A stretch of 64,000 bases of DNA from Sindora glabra (GCA_020226215.1 CM035232.1:59591220-59655219), one strand, 5' to 3'. Positions 49,016 through 61,329 are shown, counted from the stretch's first letter. The notes: generated by a model not told the origin, from the letters alone. Numbers and translations: made by a program.

Positions 49016-49534
49016 ATTGATAAAAATTATATAACAGGATCAATTTTAAGTAAAATTACTTTTTCATTAAGTTAAATTGTTATCATATTAATTCCAATTC
49101 TAGTCACAAGTTAATTTTTACCAGACAATTTAATACAAATTTTATAATTTGTTATATTTTTTTATTATTATTAAATTATTTTTTATTTTTTATTAATTTT
49201 ATATTATTAATTATTAAAATTAATTATTATCTGTGATTATTATTAGATATAATTAAAGTAGTAAAAAATAAATTAACTTACAATAATTTTTAATATGAAA
49301 AATTTCAAATTAAAAGAGTAATTAAAAATTACAAGAACTTACCAAAAAGAATTTTCAATATTAATTAAAATTACTCTACTAGTAATAATTCATTATTGTT
49401 ATTAATATTTATTTAGTTATATTAATTATTATATATATATATATTTATTTATAATATTTATTTTGTGTAATTTTTTTATTAATTTTTAAGTTTAATGATG
49501 ATAAATTTGATTTTTCACATAATATTTATTAATT

Positions 49535-49705
49535 TTGATATAATTATTTATTTTAATAAATTCATATAATATATATTGATAATATTAAATATATAAATTT
49601 ATTAATATTAATTTTAATTTAATATAATTATTAATTTTGATAAACTTATATAATATATATCAATAATATTAAATATATAAATTTATTAATTTTAATATTA
49701 AAATT
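49535..49705. repeat. Two diverged copies of an ~86-bp AT-only unit
   Basis: The unit includes 'gataattaa.atataaattt' and 'taatataattatt' and is repeated with an offset of about 86 bp, with a few substitutions and small indels. Confidence 0.7.
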
Positions 49706-50089
49706 TATTCAATATTATTCATATAGATAATTTTAATATTATATATATTAAAGTATAATTTTATTTATTAAAAAATTATATATATTACAATATAATTTAA
49801 TATATTAAAATTATAATTATAATTTTTTAATATATATAAATATATATATAAAAATAAATTAATAATTTATTACTTATTAATATTATCATATTAATTAATT
49901 AATTTAACGATTCAATCAATTAATAGTTATTAATTTTAATCCTTATTGAATTAATCGGTCCAAATTCTTTACAAAATTAGGTTAACTACTCCCAGTCGGC
50001 AAAGTTATATCATTCCAAATTAATTTATTAGAATCAATCTGTTTTGACGCCTTTTTCACGCCTCTAGGAGCCTACTTTGTGCTGCGATG

Positions 50090-50980
50090 AGTGCCGGTAT
50101 CCAAAATCGAAAGCACTGACCAGAAATTTGCGCCGTTGCCGCCGCCCCAGACACCACCGTTATAGCACCCGCTCGTTTCTTCAGCCTTCTTCATCACTGG
50201 TATGTGGTTTTTCGTTTTCTTTTCTTGTTTCCGTAAGTCACCTGAACTGAAGATTCTGAAGCGGGCTATGGAAGCCCTAATCAGTGAGCCATTTGGGCTT
50301 GAAAGGAGTCTTTTAAAGATCTATGTATTGTACCTCGTTTCATTTGGAGGGCACCTCTTTTTCCCAAAATTGTGTCTTCAATAGATGATGTTTTGTTCTT
50401 TTGTTCTTGACTTTAGCATCCTCAGTCTTTTTTTCCTGCTTGTTGTAATTGTTGCCATTGGTTAGCTTCTGAGTCCTTTTGAAAGAGACCCTAAGCATCG
50501 ATTTTCAGTCCCTTTGTATGATGCTTTGGTTTCTTGATTCTGTTTATATGGGTTAGTTTACCGTATTTTCTAAGATTGCGTTTTTTGTTTCTGTTGGCTT
50601 TTTTGTTTAAGTCAGTTTGTATCCCCTCTCATTTTAAGGATGGGAGCATTTTTTATTAATTAAATTTTATATACATTTGTATAGTCTGTGCCTCAGTTAC
50701 TGGCAAAGTTTTCATTGGTCCTCATAAAGTGAATGATATCAAGGGGGTAATTGTCCAAAAGTTTCCTAGGTATTCTGTAGGAAATTTTTATGTAATGTTG
50801 GAAATGTGAGAATATACTAATAATTCAGTAAGTTTCTTGCAACTTGCAATTCGCAAAGCTCTTGTGCTTGTAACATGTAAAAGAAAAAGGGGGGGGGGGG
50901 GACGGCAATTTGTCTCAGAGATCCTTAATCTTCTTATTAATTGGTGACTTCACTTCCATTACAGCCTGAGAAACCAAGGA
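50090..50980 (+). other. ITPA leader: 5' UTR exon and intron
   Basis: A GC-rich patch at about 50085-50199 ('gccgttgccgccgccccag') is the likely first, non-coding exon. It ends at ATCACTG|GTATGT, and an intron of 765 bp (50200-50964) ends at CCATTACAG|CCTGAG, 16 nt before the start codon. Leader introns are common in plant housekeeping genes. A run of about 13 G lies at 50890-50902. The small ORF at 50202-50384 lies within this intron and is not considered real. Confidence 0.6.
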
Positions 50981-51257
50981 ATGGCAGCTGCTGCAAGGGC
51001 CACTGCTTCGGGGCTAGTACTGTCACGGCCACTCACTTTTGTCACTGGCAATGCCAAAAAACTTGAGGAAGTTCGGTCTATCTTGGGCCAGTCAATTCCT
51101 TTCCAGTCCCTCAAACTTGACTGTACTGTTACTTTTCCTCTATTTTTGGGATTAATATTTTAAAATTCGTTTTTTTTCCCCTATTGTTTACCTTTGAAAA
51201 TCTCTTCTTTTTATCCTCTATCTGGAACTCTATTCTGTGTATTCTACTTGTGCTCAC

Positions 51258-51294
<37 letters not shown>

Positions 51295-54200
51295 TCGTTT
51301 GCCTCATTCTCCAGTAGGGTTTATTGTACAGTGCCAGAGTTGCAAGGTGAGCCTGAAGACATCTCCAAAGAGAAGGCTCGATTGGCTTCTGTTCAGGTAT
51401 TGAGTAACACATTCTTCTTGTGGCTCTCCACATTTGGCCTCCTTTTAAGTTATGATCTCTTTTTATACTTGTTATGCTTGGCAAGGTTAATGGTCCTGTA
51501 CTTGTTGAAGACGCTTGCCTCTGTTTCAATGCACTAAAGGGTCTTCCAGGTAGATATAATTTTCCTAGTATTACTTTTCTAATGGAAATTATTGCAGAAC
51601 TTGACCCTTATTTCGTTTATATTATTGAAATTGTTGCAGGACCTTACATGTAAGTTCTGTCCTACCCTTATTTGACTTTTCAGGTTATGTGAACTTTATT
51701 CTCCTTTCGATTCTAATGTCTAAAAGAAGTGCTAATTCTTTTATATCTTAATATACTGTTTAGAAGACAAAATAGGCTGAAAATGTTGTTAAGAGATTGA
51801 TGTTGACTGAGTAGCGACTACCATGTAGTATGTAGCTTAGCTCTATTCCCATCAAAACTAAGTTAGTAGCAACAAGTCCTGAAGCATATGTTTATCTTAG
51901 TGCTTTATTGTAATGTGAAATCTTTACTGAATGATATTTGGTTTTTTATCTTTATGTAGGGGTAGTAATTTAGGTTAACGGGCCGGGTTGGGCTAGGCTG
52001 GGCTGGACTCAACTTGTTTATGCTCAATCCGAGCACGACCTATTTATTAAACAAGTCAACTTGACACGATTCACCTAACCCAAATATATATAATATACTC
52101 ACACAGTAATAACACAATCCGTTTAACTCAACCTAAATCTATTTATATTAATTTTTTATTTTATATAAATTAATAATTAATAAATTTATATAGGTCAGGT
52201 TGACTTGATTAATAATTCATATAATTTAAACAGGTTAAATGGGTTGATTTGAACTTAACACGAAATTTATTTGGATTAGATGGGTCAACCTATTTATGAC
52301 CCAAACCTGTATAACTTGTGTCATATCCGTATTGTGTTGAAAATTTTCACCCCTATCTTTATGACTTATATTAGTTGCATAACATTAATTGGCCCTTTCA
52401 AATTGGTATGACGTTTTTAGATAAAAAGACTAAAAGAGAAACTATATTAGAAAAGAATAGATACAAAGATAAAACAAAGTGTTTATTCTCCTTGACAGAT
52501 ACATAGGGACCTACTCAGAAATAACCATGGAAAACATAGACATTAAAAACAAGTTACCTCGCCAATCTCTCATGTGTCTACAAAGAAATGTGAGCAATAT
52601 GCATAGAAAGAGCATCCCAGAGATATAAAGCTAAGCAAGAGAAACAGGTTCAATTTCAGATAACACTGGGCAGTTACTTTACTGATCAAACTTAGTATTC
52701 TTTTTTTTTGGGTAATTTTTGACCAAACATTTTACATCCACTCCATCTCATTTGATTTCTGTAGTTCTAGGCTTCTTGTTTGAAGTTTCCTTCTTTTTTC
52801 GGACTTTTTGATGTCTGTTACACTGATTTGAGTAATGGCTTTTAGCTCTTCTAGTTGAAACTTTTTTATCTGAATATGCCTTTTGTGAGTGTTTGACGAA
52901 GTTCAAACAAGTGGAGGATTACAATTGTCTTTGCCCTGTTGATTGTCCCTCTATCTTTTGATTGTCCCTCTATCTTTTGCTTTCCTGCAATGTGTAGTGG
53001 AGCAAATTTCACTAACATCCCTTGAATTTGGGAAGTGATGTAACCCTTTTTTTTTCCTACTGCATTGCAATCTTGATACAGTACAACTTGCAAGAAAGTT
53101 TATTAAAATATTTGAAGTTTCATGTCATTCTGAAGTTCTTAATGTTATTAAAGTACATTTAAAATATTTCTTGAAATTTATTGGTATTTGTATATGTTAC
53201 TATAACTACTTGTTTCTGGTGGTCAGCGAGAATGCAATAATTTGAATTCATTAATTTTATTACCATTCAACTTTTTTTTGGGGGGGGGGGTCATCTCCGA
53301 CAATGTTGTCTTATTGGTTTCATGAATCTTGCAGTAAATGGTTCCTGCAGAAGATCGGCCATGAAGGTTGTAGCTTAATTGCATAAAGTTTGGATTGGTT
53401 TTCTTATCAATTGGGTGTGTAGATTATATTGTTAGATCTCTTTTACTTATTAGTCTCCTAAATTTTCCAGGTCTTAACAATTTATTGATGGCATATGATG
53501 ATAAATCAGCTTATGCATTATGTGCATTTTCCTTTGCTGCTGGGCCTGATATTGAACCTATCACATTTATTGGAAAAACTGCGGTATCTTTTTATCCCTT
53601 ATGCTGTGTGTCCATTGGATAATTTTATATTTGCTTTACATTGCCTGTTGAAATTTTAAGTATACTATCCAAAATTATCTAAATTTAGGTGGAATTATAT
53701 GGATCTCCTCTTCATTTCAGGAATTTACACAAATGATTATTTTTATGTCTGAATTATTATATATTAGAACTGAATAATCATGTTTGATAAATTTGGTTTT
53801 TCCCCTTTAAAAAGGAAGTTATTTCATTACTTGCCTTGGGTTCTGAGATTCAGTAATACTTGGAACAGGAAAGTCCTAATATGTATTTAGGGAATGCTTG
53901 TGCAAACCACTCTGAAGTATATAATTTTAAAGCTCAAGACACTGACCAATGTTACCAGAATGAATTTTTTAGAAAAAATTTAACAAAAATTTGCCTATGT
54001 ACAACTGAGACTGACTCATATCTGATTGGCATGTTAGGGGAAGATTGTTCCTCCCAGGGGACCAAATGATTTCGGATGGGATCCCATTTTCCAACCCAAC
54101 GGCTATGAGCAAACGTATTTTCGTACCACCCTTCCTATAAGATATGCTCTTTCTCAGTGTTGTATAATTTTGTAGAGCAGCTAATATCATCTGTTTTAAA

Positions 54201-54330
54201 TCACTGCAGTTATGCAGAGATGCCAAAAGAAGAGAAGAACAAAATTTCTCATCGTTCAAAAGCCCTTGCAATGGTAAAATCACATTTTAGTGAAGGTGGG
54301 TATACTTTTCAGACTGATGAGACCGTCTAA
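50981..54330 (+). CDS. ITPA: Inosine triphosphate pyrophosphatase (HAM1/ITPA)
   Basis: A cytosolic house-cleaning enzyme that hydrolyses ITP, dITP and XTP to monophosphates plus pyrophosphate, keeping deaminated purines out of RNA and DNA. Eight coding exons: 50981-51122, 51332-51396, 51486-51549, 51640-51649, 53335-53366, 53471-53583, 54038-54114 and 54210-54330. They total 624 nt and 207 residues, all with GT-AG borders and matching phases. Exon 4 is a 10-nt microexon. Family motifs are intact: TFVTGNAKKLEEV near the N-terminus (nucleotide binding), GPVLVEDACLCFNALKGLPG, a KWFLQKIGHEGLNNLL stretch, DDKSAYALCAF, then GPNDFGWDPIF and ISHRSKALAMVKSHF. Length equals the usual plant enzyme (about 205 residues). 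HRSKAL replaces the usual HRYKSL; the C-terminal tail after KSHF is longer than many. Intron 4 (1,685 bp) holds a MITE. AATAAA at 54823-54828 is a candidate polyadenylation signal. Confidence 0.95.
51258..51294. repeat. (TAT)n microsatellite in ITPA intron 1
   Basis: Twelve uninterrupted TAT/ATT triplets, about 37 nt upstream of the exon 2 acceptor at 51331. It lies in the first coding intron, so length changes would not alter the protein. Confidence 0.95.
51957..52355. mobile_element. hAT-type MITE in ITPA intron 4
   Basis: A 399-bp element with ends TAGGGGTAGTAATTT and, on the other strand, TAGGGGTGAAAATTTT. It is flanked by a perfect 8-bp duplication, TCTTTATG (51949-51956 and 52356-52363), diagnostic of hAT transposition. 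The interior repeats a 'gggttgac/gtcaaccc'-like theme and is non-coding. The perfect duplication argues for a fairly recent insertion. Confidence 0.9.
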
Positions 54331-54850
54331 GAGAGCTGCATTTTGTCACCATTTCATGGCAGATTCGAGAACTATGAGCTTCTATTGGCTCGGTTAGTGG
54401 GATACTTTCTTTTGTTGTGTATTATGGGGAAAAGGAAAGACGGGGTAAAAGAAGAGGTTCATAGTTTGATTGCAATGCGAAAATTGATGAAATATTAGAT
54501 TGTATGGGTGGATTAGCATTACCCTGAAAATATCAAGGGAAATGCTTCTCATAGTATGGAAATGGAAGCCATTAAAGCATGAATATACTTTCCTTCCAGC
54601 ACAATTTTCAAAGAAAAACGGCATATTACACTCATTGTTTCCTGAGGTTTAGTTTACTTTGAGATTGTATGATTTGTAGAAGTAACATGGGAAGTACATA
54701 TATTCGAGTCGTTTGGTTGCTTACTAATTGTGAAAATGGAGAAAGTGAAATTTCTCATAGACCATGGGTAGTTGCATACTCACATTGCCGCACATTGAGA
54801 AAAATTTCTTATATTTTTTATGAATAAAATACAAAATTATATCTACTTAC
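54331..54850 (+). other. ITPA 3' UTR and flank
   Basis: No coding sequence. AATAAA at 54823-54828, about 490 nt after the stop codon, is a possible polyadenylation signal. The antisense open frame at 54394-54624 has no supporting motif. Confidence 0.4.
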
Positions 54851-54855
54851 TAGGT

Positions 54856-55375
54856 ACGTAAAACGAGCGGGGTGGGGCGGACTTATACGGGATTTGCCTG
54901 TGTGGGCTTGCTCACATAAGTCAGCATTAAATGCGGGCTTTCTCCTACGGTGCTCGCACCACATTGCGTGTGGTGTGGGCTTGCCCGGATGTAGCCCGTA
55001 TTTTTTTTGATATTTTTATTATTTTATTTTATAATATACAAATTATATTTTAATATTTTAATTTTTATTAAATTATTTGGATAAAAAAATTAAATTAGAG
55101 TATAGAAATTAGATTAAATTTATTAGGAAGTAATTGAATTAATTTTTTTAATATATATTAAGTCTAAATATAGACAAAAATAATTAAATAATAATAATAT
55201 TTTGTCAGCGGTCAAGCCTGCGTGGTTATGGGTTTGACCATGTGGGCATTTGTGACACGAGCTTGCCAACATAAGCTCGCATCAAATTTTGATGTGGGTT
55301 TCATGTAAAGTTACCCGCATTAGTCCGTGTTCACAGATTGCCCACATTACCCGTAGTCACGGATTCTGTTTTACA
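54856..55375. mobile_element. GC-rich repeat, MITE-like
   Basis: A GC-rich island at both ends of an AT-rich core. The left end reads GTAAAACGAGCGGGGTGGGGC and the right end, on the other strand, GTAAAACAGAATCCGTG. Short motifs (TGTGGGCTTG, GCTTGCC, ATAAGCTCGCAT) recur in both orientations. No protein is encoded. The GTAAAAC termini suggest a MITE, but the flanking duplication is not clear. Confidence 0.45.
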
Positions 55376-55577
55376 TATATACTACTTCAACTCTTTTATT
55401 TTTATAAATATAGATCGATTTCATTTTTTCCTGTATTTTAAACCTACAAGCAGAAAATAAGAGAAAAATAAGGGAGGAGGGGATATATTTTTTAAAATAT
55501 AAGGATGGAAGTTTGATTAACTAAATCCTCATGGGGTAGGTGTAACCTTTATATATATATATATATAAAGTCGTCAA

Positions 55578-55603
55578 ATCCTTAACGATGGGCCGTTAAG
55601 GAT
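55578..55603. repeat. Perfect 10-bp inverted repeat
   Basis: ATCCTTAACG, a six-base spacer, then CGTTAAGGAT. It follows a (TA)n tract at about 55551-55567. It could be a terminator-like hairpin or a MITE relic; no flanking gene explains it. Confidence 0.75.
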
Positions 55604-55609
55604 ATGCCG

Positions 55610-57740
55610 AAAAGGAGCTACATCTTTCAGTATACCATGGTCTCTGCCTAAACAAGTTCAAATTTTAATGAATGCGATTTGAGAGTCCTACGACTGAGGT
55701 TGGATCGACTGGTGTATAGCTTTCAATTGATGTACAAAGGGTGATGCTAGTTCCATGTAGGGGCGGGGTACATTTTGGTTGGGACTTGGGACTGATTGCA
55801 TGAGTTATTCTAACTGAATTTAAGTTTTTGGGTTACAACCAAGACAATCTGATTTTAACTGCTTCAAATTGTAAATCAATCTTAACGACTCAGGTTAATT
55901 TAGAGAGTTACTTAATGTTGGTTTGAACTTGTTAAAGGTCTGTGAATATTATATGTATATATTAACCTGGACTTATTATATTAATATGAAAATTAATTTT
56001 GCAATTATTACAAGTTCACAGATTAATGTTATCAAGTAATTATAATATGTAATATTTACTTTATATGACCAAAAAATAGCGTAACAGGAAATCAAAAGCA
56101 TAAAGAGTTCTTTTTTTTTTTTTTTTAAATTATAGAGCGGAATTTGGCTGCAGCTAGCTATAGCCACAGCCCCGGCCAAAATACAATGCCATGCGGCAAA
56201 GTTGGTTTTTCTAGTTAGAATGCACGTTGGTCTTTTTGTCTTTCTTTTCTTAACACTTTTATGCCTCTACCACTAATAATTTATAAGATTTATTTATAAA
56301 AAATAATTGAATTTTGATAGCCTTTTCTTTTGTCTATATTTTTATACATATTAGTGGTGAACTTGCTTAACCTTTCTATTTTGACGATGTTAATTTATTC
56401 TTAAAATAATTGATTTTTAGTAAATTTTCTATCTTGCCTATATTTTTAAATAAATATTGTTTTCAGTTTCTTATTAAAAATGATATATATATATATAATT
56501 TGCAATTAAAAGATTTATTTTATAATGTTCTAATTTTTTAAGACTTTATTTTTTATATGTTACAATATTTTTTAATAAAAAGTTACAATTTTTTATGAAT
56601 ATTTTTTATAATAATAAAAGTGATAATTCACTTAATATACATGTAACATAAGAATCCCATACAAAAAGAGGGAGTAAAATCCTTAAACCAACATCACATA
56701 AATTTTACACAACCAATAAAATTTCAACTTTTGATCATAAATCAATGAAATATATTAAAAATTTTATAAAAATTGTAAGTACTTATTAATTTGTATAGAA
56801 GCATTACCATTGTATTACTAGCTAACTAAATATGATTTTTGGTCCTCCACTAATTTAGGTTGTATTATTTTAAATTCTCAAAAAGATCTAGTATATAGAA
56901 CAATTTCTTTGCTAATAGTTTACATAGCATTTCTAATTTAAGTTTTTTTTAATTATATAAATGGTAATCTACTTAATACATATATGTAAGGTTGAGGGTT
57001 CGAATTCACAACATGAGATGAATAACATTCTTAAGGCAGCATCAGGTACCATTGTATTATTGAGAATGCTAGCAATTTAATTTAAATTTAAATTTTATGT
57101 TTTGCACTTTCTCTTTTAAGAAAAATTGTGTAGAACTAAAATTACATAGGAGGCATTTGCAACCATTTTTTTTTTTTTTTGGGATAGAACATTCGTCTTT
57201 TTCTTTAAAGAGAAGTCAGAATACTTTTCTAAACATAACTTAATTAGCTATAAACCAATAATTGAAAGATTAAATTAACACTACTAATATTATTTTTAAA
57301 CCAAATTAATATAAATTAAATTAGCAAGAGACTAAACTAAGTGTTACTTTTGTGTCTATATTTGCTGGCCTTTTGTTCTTTATATAAGAAAAATAAAAAA
57401 GTTAATTAGAAGTAGTATTCGGAGTCTTATAAAAAATTTAATTGAAAGTATTATTAAAAATAAGCAGCTATAAGTTTTAATCTTTAAAAATTTAAAAACA
57501 TGATGAAAATGCATTTTTGATTACAAAAAAGCATACTTAAAAAATTTATTTACATGTACGGTTTGAAGGAGATAAGTTACTAACAATATATTTTAAAATA
57601 TTGACAAAATAGAAATTTACTATGCACTCAATTATTTTTTAAATAAGTAAATCTTATAAACCGTAAGAGATGGAGACAAAAAGTGTTCTATGAAAGAAAA
57701 GGCTAATAACCTCCGCACTTAATGAAATAAATTGGCTTTA
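55610..57740. other. Intergenic, no gene seen
   Basis: AT-rich DNA without a coding pattern. A small imperfect hairpin with 'ggctgcagcta/tagccacagcc' lies at 56146-56170 after a poly-T run, and another poly-T run is near 57163-57180. Nothing else stands out. Confidence 0.5.
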
Positions 57741-57744
57741 TCTC

Positions 57745-58190
57745 CCTTAGCCTCCATAATCTCCCTTGGTGTGCCTTGGGAGATTTTAATGAGGTTTTAT
57801 GTGATTATGAAAAGTTTGGAGGTAGGCTTGCTAATTCTCCCAGGGCTCAACTTTTTTAAAATTGTATCGATGATTATGGTTTAATTGGCCTTAGTTTTAA
57901 ACACCCTCATTTCACATGGACTAATTTCCAAAATCCTCTTCTTGATCCAATGTAGACTAGATAGGTTTTTGGCTAACCTAGATAGGATCTCTTTCTACCC
58001 TAATATTTCTGTCCTTCATCTTCCAAAGACACATTCAAACCATTGGCCTATACTTGTTAATACTGTGCCTAATCTCCTCATTCTTCGTAAACCTTTCAAA
58101 ATGGAATCCATGTGGTTACTACAATCCTCCTTTCCTAGGCTAGTCAGGAACTATTGGGAGGACCCTAGTCTTAACCTCCTTTAATCAACC
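57745..58190 (+). pseudogene. LINE endonuclease domain remnant
   Basis: Reads WCALGDFNEVLCDYEKFGG (about 57771-57830), then CIDDYGLIGLSFKHPHFTWT, and after a frameshift RLDRFLANLDR with SNHWPILVNT near 58030-58060. This is the C-terminal part of the APE-type endonuclease: GDFNE, then ...GL.DLGF.G..FTW, then R.DR.L and SDH.P. The catalytic aspartate of SDH is asparagine here. Confidence 0.82.
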
Positions 58191-58819
58191 ATGTTGTTTG
58201 CTGAAAAAGGCTGTGAATAGAATTAAAAAGGCATTCGGGAATATATATATTAAAAAAAAAAAAAAAGGGTCTTGGCTGGACTGTCGGGTTTTAAAAGTAA
58301 ATTGGCTTCTTTTTCCGGTATCTTTTTCACTAACTTAAAAGAGTTTAGAGTAGGAATATCAAGATATTATGAAGTATGAAGAGGAGTTCTAGTTTATTAA
58401 GTATAGAATTTATTGGTTTGTGGAGGGTGATAAAAATACTAAATTTTTTCATACCTTGAGCCTCTTTAGAAAAAATTTAATAAAATTGTTTGTCTAAAAA
58501 ATGATAATGATGTTTAGGCATGCTTATACTTCTCTTACCAATATGATCTGGAATTTTTTCCATAATCTTTTACATCTGAGTTGTCTATTCAGTATAATCA
58601 AATTAACGTCTCAAATTGGAATTCTATCCTTCCTCTCGAGTCCTAACATTCTCTTCTTAAACCGCTTGAAGAATCAGAGCTTAGGGCTACTTCATTTTTG
58701 CAAAAATCAAATAAATCTCTAGGCACAGATAGGCTTAATCCTAGCTTTTACCAGAAGTTCTAGAATTTAACTAAAAATAAAGTCATCAAGGTTGTGATAG
58801 ATTGTTTCCTTACGACTAA

Positions 58820-59930
58820 TTCCTTGTTACCTTAATGAGACTTTGCTAGTCCTCATTCCTAAGATTAGAAGTTCAAAATCTGTTAAACAATTGAAGCTAA
58901 TCAATCTTTGTACTATTATGTATGAAATCTTATCTAGGATTTTGGTGGTCAGAATTAGACCTTATTTAGATAATTTAGGATTCGTTTGCTGAGTATTTTT
59001 AAAAATAATTTTTTATTTTTTTAAAAAATAATAAAATATTTTTGGAAACTTGTTTTTAGAGTTTGATTTTAAAAGTTGTAATTCTAAATATGTAACTTAA
59101 AGATAGAAAAATAGAAATAACTTTTAAATATTTTTTAATTAGTTATTTTATTCTTGATGTTGGTTTTATAATTAAATAAAATATTTCTTATTTGTAATAT
59201 GACCACCTTCTATTTTTTTTGTTTTCTTTCAATTTGAAAATAATATTTGAAAATAAAAAATAATTTCTAAAAATAATATTTGAGAATAGTTTTTAAAAAT
59301 ATAACAAAAAAATATATTCAAATACTCCTTCAATTTCCCTTTATCAAGGAGCCTTTATCCTAGGTTGCTAAGTAGCCAATAATATTATCATAACCTTGGA
59401 ACTCTTGTGCGAAGTTCATTTCAAGAAGTAGAATAAGGGATTAATGATGATTAAACTTGTTCTTGAAAAAGCTTTTGATAGATTGGAGTCATGCTTTATT
59501 GAAAACATGCTTATCTTGCTTAAATTCTATTATTATTTTAAAGCTCTCATTATGAGTTGTATAAATTCTTCTTCTATTTCTATTCTTTTTAATAAAGGGA
59601 AGCTACGACCTTTACATCCTTGAAGAAGAGTTAGATAGAGAAATCCTTTATCTTCCTACCTCTTCATGTTTTATTTAGAATATTTAAGTTTCTTAATTCA
59701 AAGTGATATTTATGAAGGTGTTTGGAAACCCATTTCTATTTCTAAGTGTAGCTCGCTTGTTTCTCATTTATTTTTTGCTAATGATGTTCTTCTCATTGCA
59801 TCATCTTCTATTCAAAATGCCTTAACCATTAAAAAAGTGTTAGACCACTTTTGCCTCTTGCTTGGACTTAAGGCCAGTCATGATAAATCCAAGATTTTAT
59901 TACCCACTAATATTGATCCCTTCTTCTAAA
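58820..59930 (+). pseudogene. LINE reverse transcriptase remnant
   Basis: Before the insertion: a LLVLIPKI..SKSVKQLKLINL block (about 58840-58900), EILSRILVVRIRPYLDNL. After it: QGAFILGC (about 59338-59361), NKGLMMIKLVLEKAFDRLE, then PLSSYLFMFYLEYLSFLI, HLFFANDVLLIASSS (59765-59812) and KKVLDHFCLLLGLKASHDKS. The order fits motifs 0-7 of the L1 RT. The catalytic FADD is FAND, so it was inactive even apart from the stops. Confidence 0.85.
58979..59325. mobile_element. AT-rich MITE-like insertion in LINE RT
   Basis: About 350 bp that begins GGATTCGTTTGCTGAGTATTT and ends ...CAAATACTCC, splitting RT between PYLDNL and SxYQGAF. The interior is rich in 'aaaataa' and 'tttttaaaa' and is non-coding. 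The ends match only weakly as inverted repeats and no clear target duplication was found, so the superfamily is open. Confidence 0.55.
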
Positions 59931-60159
59931 AGGAAATTAGTAGAATCCTTAATCTTGGGAGAACAAACAACCTAAGGAAATATTTGGCTTTCCCTTTTCA
60001 TTCTTTATTTGGAGGAAATTCTTCCATTCATATAATTGATAAATTAAATGTTAATGTGAGTGGTTCAAAGACTAAGTTTTTAAGCTTAGTATGTTAAAGT
60101 TCTTATAAGATTTGTTCCTAAAAACTTTCCTAACTGTTATATGTAATGTTCTATGATTC

Positions 60160-61290
60160 TTGTTGGGATTTGTAATAAAATTGATGCTATTTCATGAAAA
60201 TTTTCTATCGGGTTCCATAAAAGATCATAAGAAATTGCATTTTCTTAATTGGGATAAAGTTACCAAGTCACTAAGGGAAAGAGGTTTGGGTCTAAAGAAA
60301 GCTAGCCTTTGGAACTTTACCTTATTAACCAAATTAAACTAGAGGTTTTTGAAGGAAAGACATGCTCTTTGAGCTTAATGTTTGCATTAAGAATATGTGG
60401 ATGGTTGAAATACCCTTGGAACTATGTTTCTCTTATTAGAAAAAGGATGATGAAGGTTAGGGAATTTATTAAAAAGGCTTTAAGATGGCTTCTAATAAGT
60501 GGTAAAAATATAAAATTTTGGGGGGATAGTTAGATTGGCTTAGGACCCTTGAGAAATAAATCATTTTATTAGTCCTCTATCTAGGGACCAAATTAGTTGG
60601 AAGGTAGTTGATCTTGTTGTTAGTCCTGTAACTTGGAAAGTGGAAGTTATAAATAATTATTTACTAAATATAAAATGCTTTCCATTCAAGCAATCCTTTT
60701 TAACCCATTGAATTTAGCCTAGGATGAACTTATGTGACGTGCTTCTTATAACAATGAATTCCACATGTCTATTGCATATCACATGATAAATTTCATCTTG
60801 AATAATGAAATCGATCATAATAAGGTAGATTTTCATTGGATTTGAAACATTATTATTCTCCTTAAAAATCAGATCCTCATTTGGCTTTTAACAAAAAAAA
60901 ATGTTAAAACTACAAGTATGCTTGTTGTTTTTGTATGCAATTTAAAGAAACCTAATATCATCTTTTCAAAGCTTGCATGCAGATTCAACAATTTTGGTAT
61001 AATTTACAAAGTCTTTTTTATTTTTTTAATAGATACATCTGATAATTTTACACAATGGATTAAATTTAATTATCAATCTACTATAAAGATGAATTTGTTT
61101 AATCTTCCATGGAAGGTTGTTTTTTCCATTGCATTTTGTGGTATCTGGATATGCAGAAATATTTTCTTGTTTAATGAGATAACTAACCAGCAAAGGAGTT
61201 CACTTCTTCAAAAAATCTTCCCAAATTTGTTTTTGATAAAGCCGTTGAAACAAAAGCCTATAGTTGTAATTGGGTGTTTAGTGAAGTAAA
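60160..61290 (+). pseudogene. LINE zf-RVT/C-terminal remnant
   Basis: Contains HFLNWDKVTKSLRERGLGLK (about 60238-60297), NLALLTKL-like text just after, and a later KVVFSIAFCGIWICRNIFLFNE stretch (about 61112-61175). These match the region of plant LINE ORF2 between RT and RNase H, where W..v..pk..GGLGi.dl..fN.ALL.KW and a final IW..RN...F are typical. Frames change several times. Confidence 0.72.
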
Positions 61291-61329
61291 GCATATTGTC
61301 TTGCAATTGGTGAAATGATAGTATCCTAT

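Larger units (their letters stand above)
46900..50080. other. AT-rich intergenic region, no gene seen
   Basis: Very A/T-rich throughout, especially 47800-49950, with no coding pattern. It contains two local tandem duplications, listed separately. A small open frame at 47013-47204 has no supporting feature. Confidence 0.6.

Noticed and set aside
51184..51537. 117-codon frame spanning ITPA exons 2 and 3
   Set aside because: It reads through introns and a TAT microsatellite in a frame different from the conserved protein.
53860..54069. Separate small gene in ITPA intron 6
   Set aside because: It runs out of frame into exon 7 and has no homology signal or promoter.
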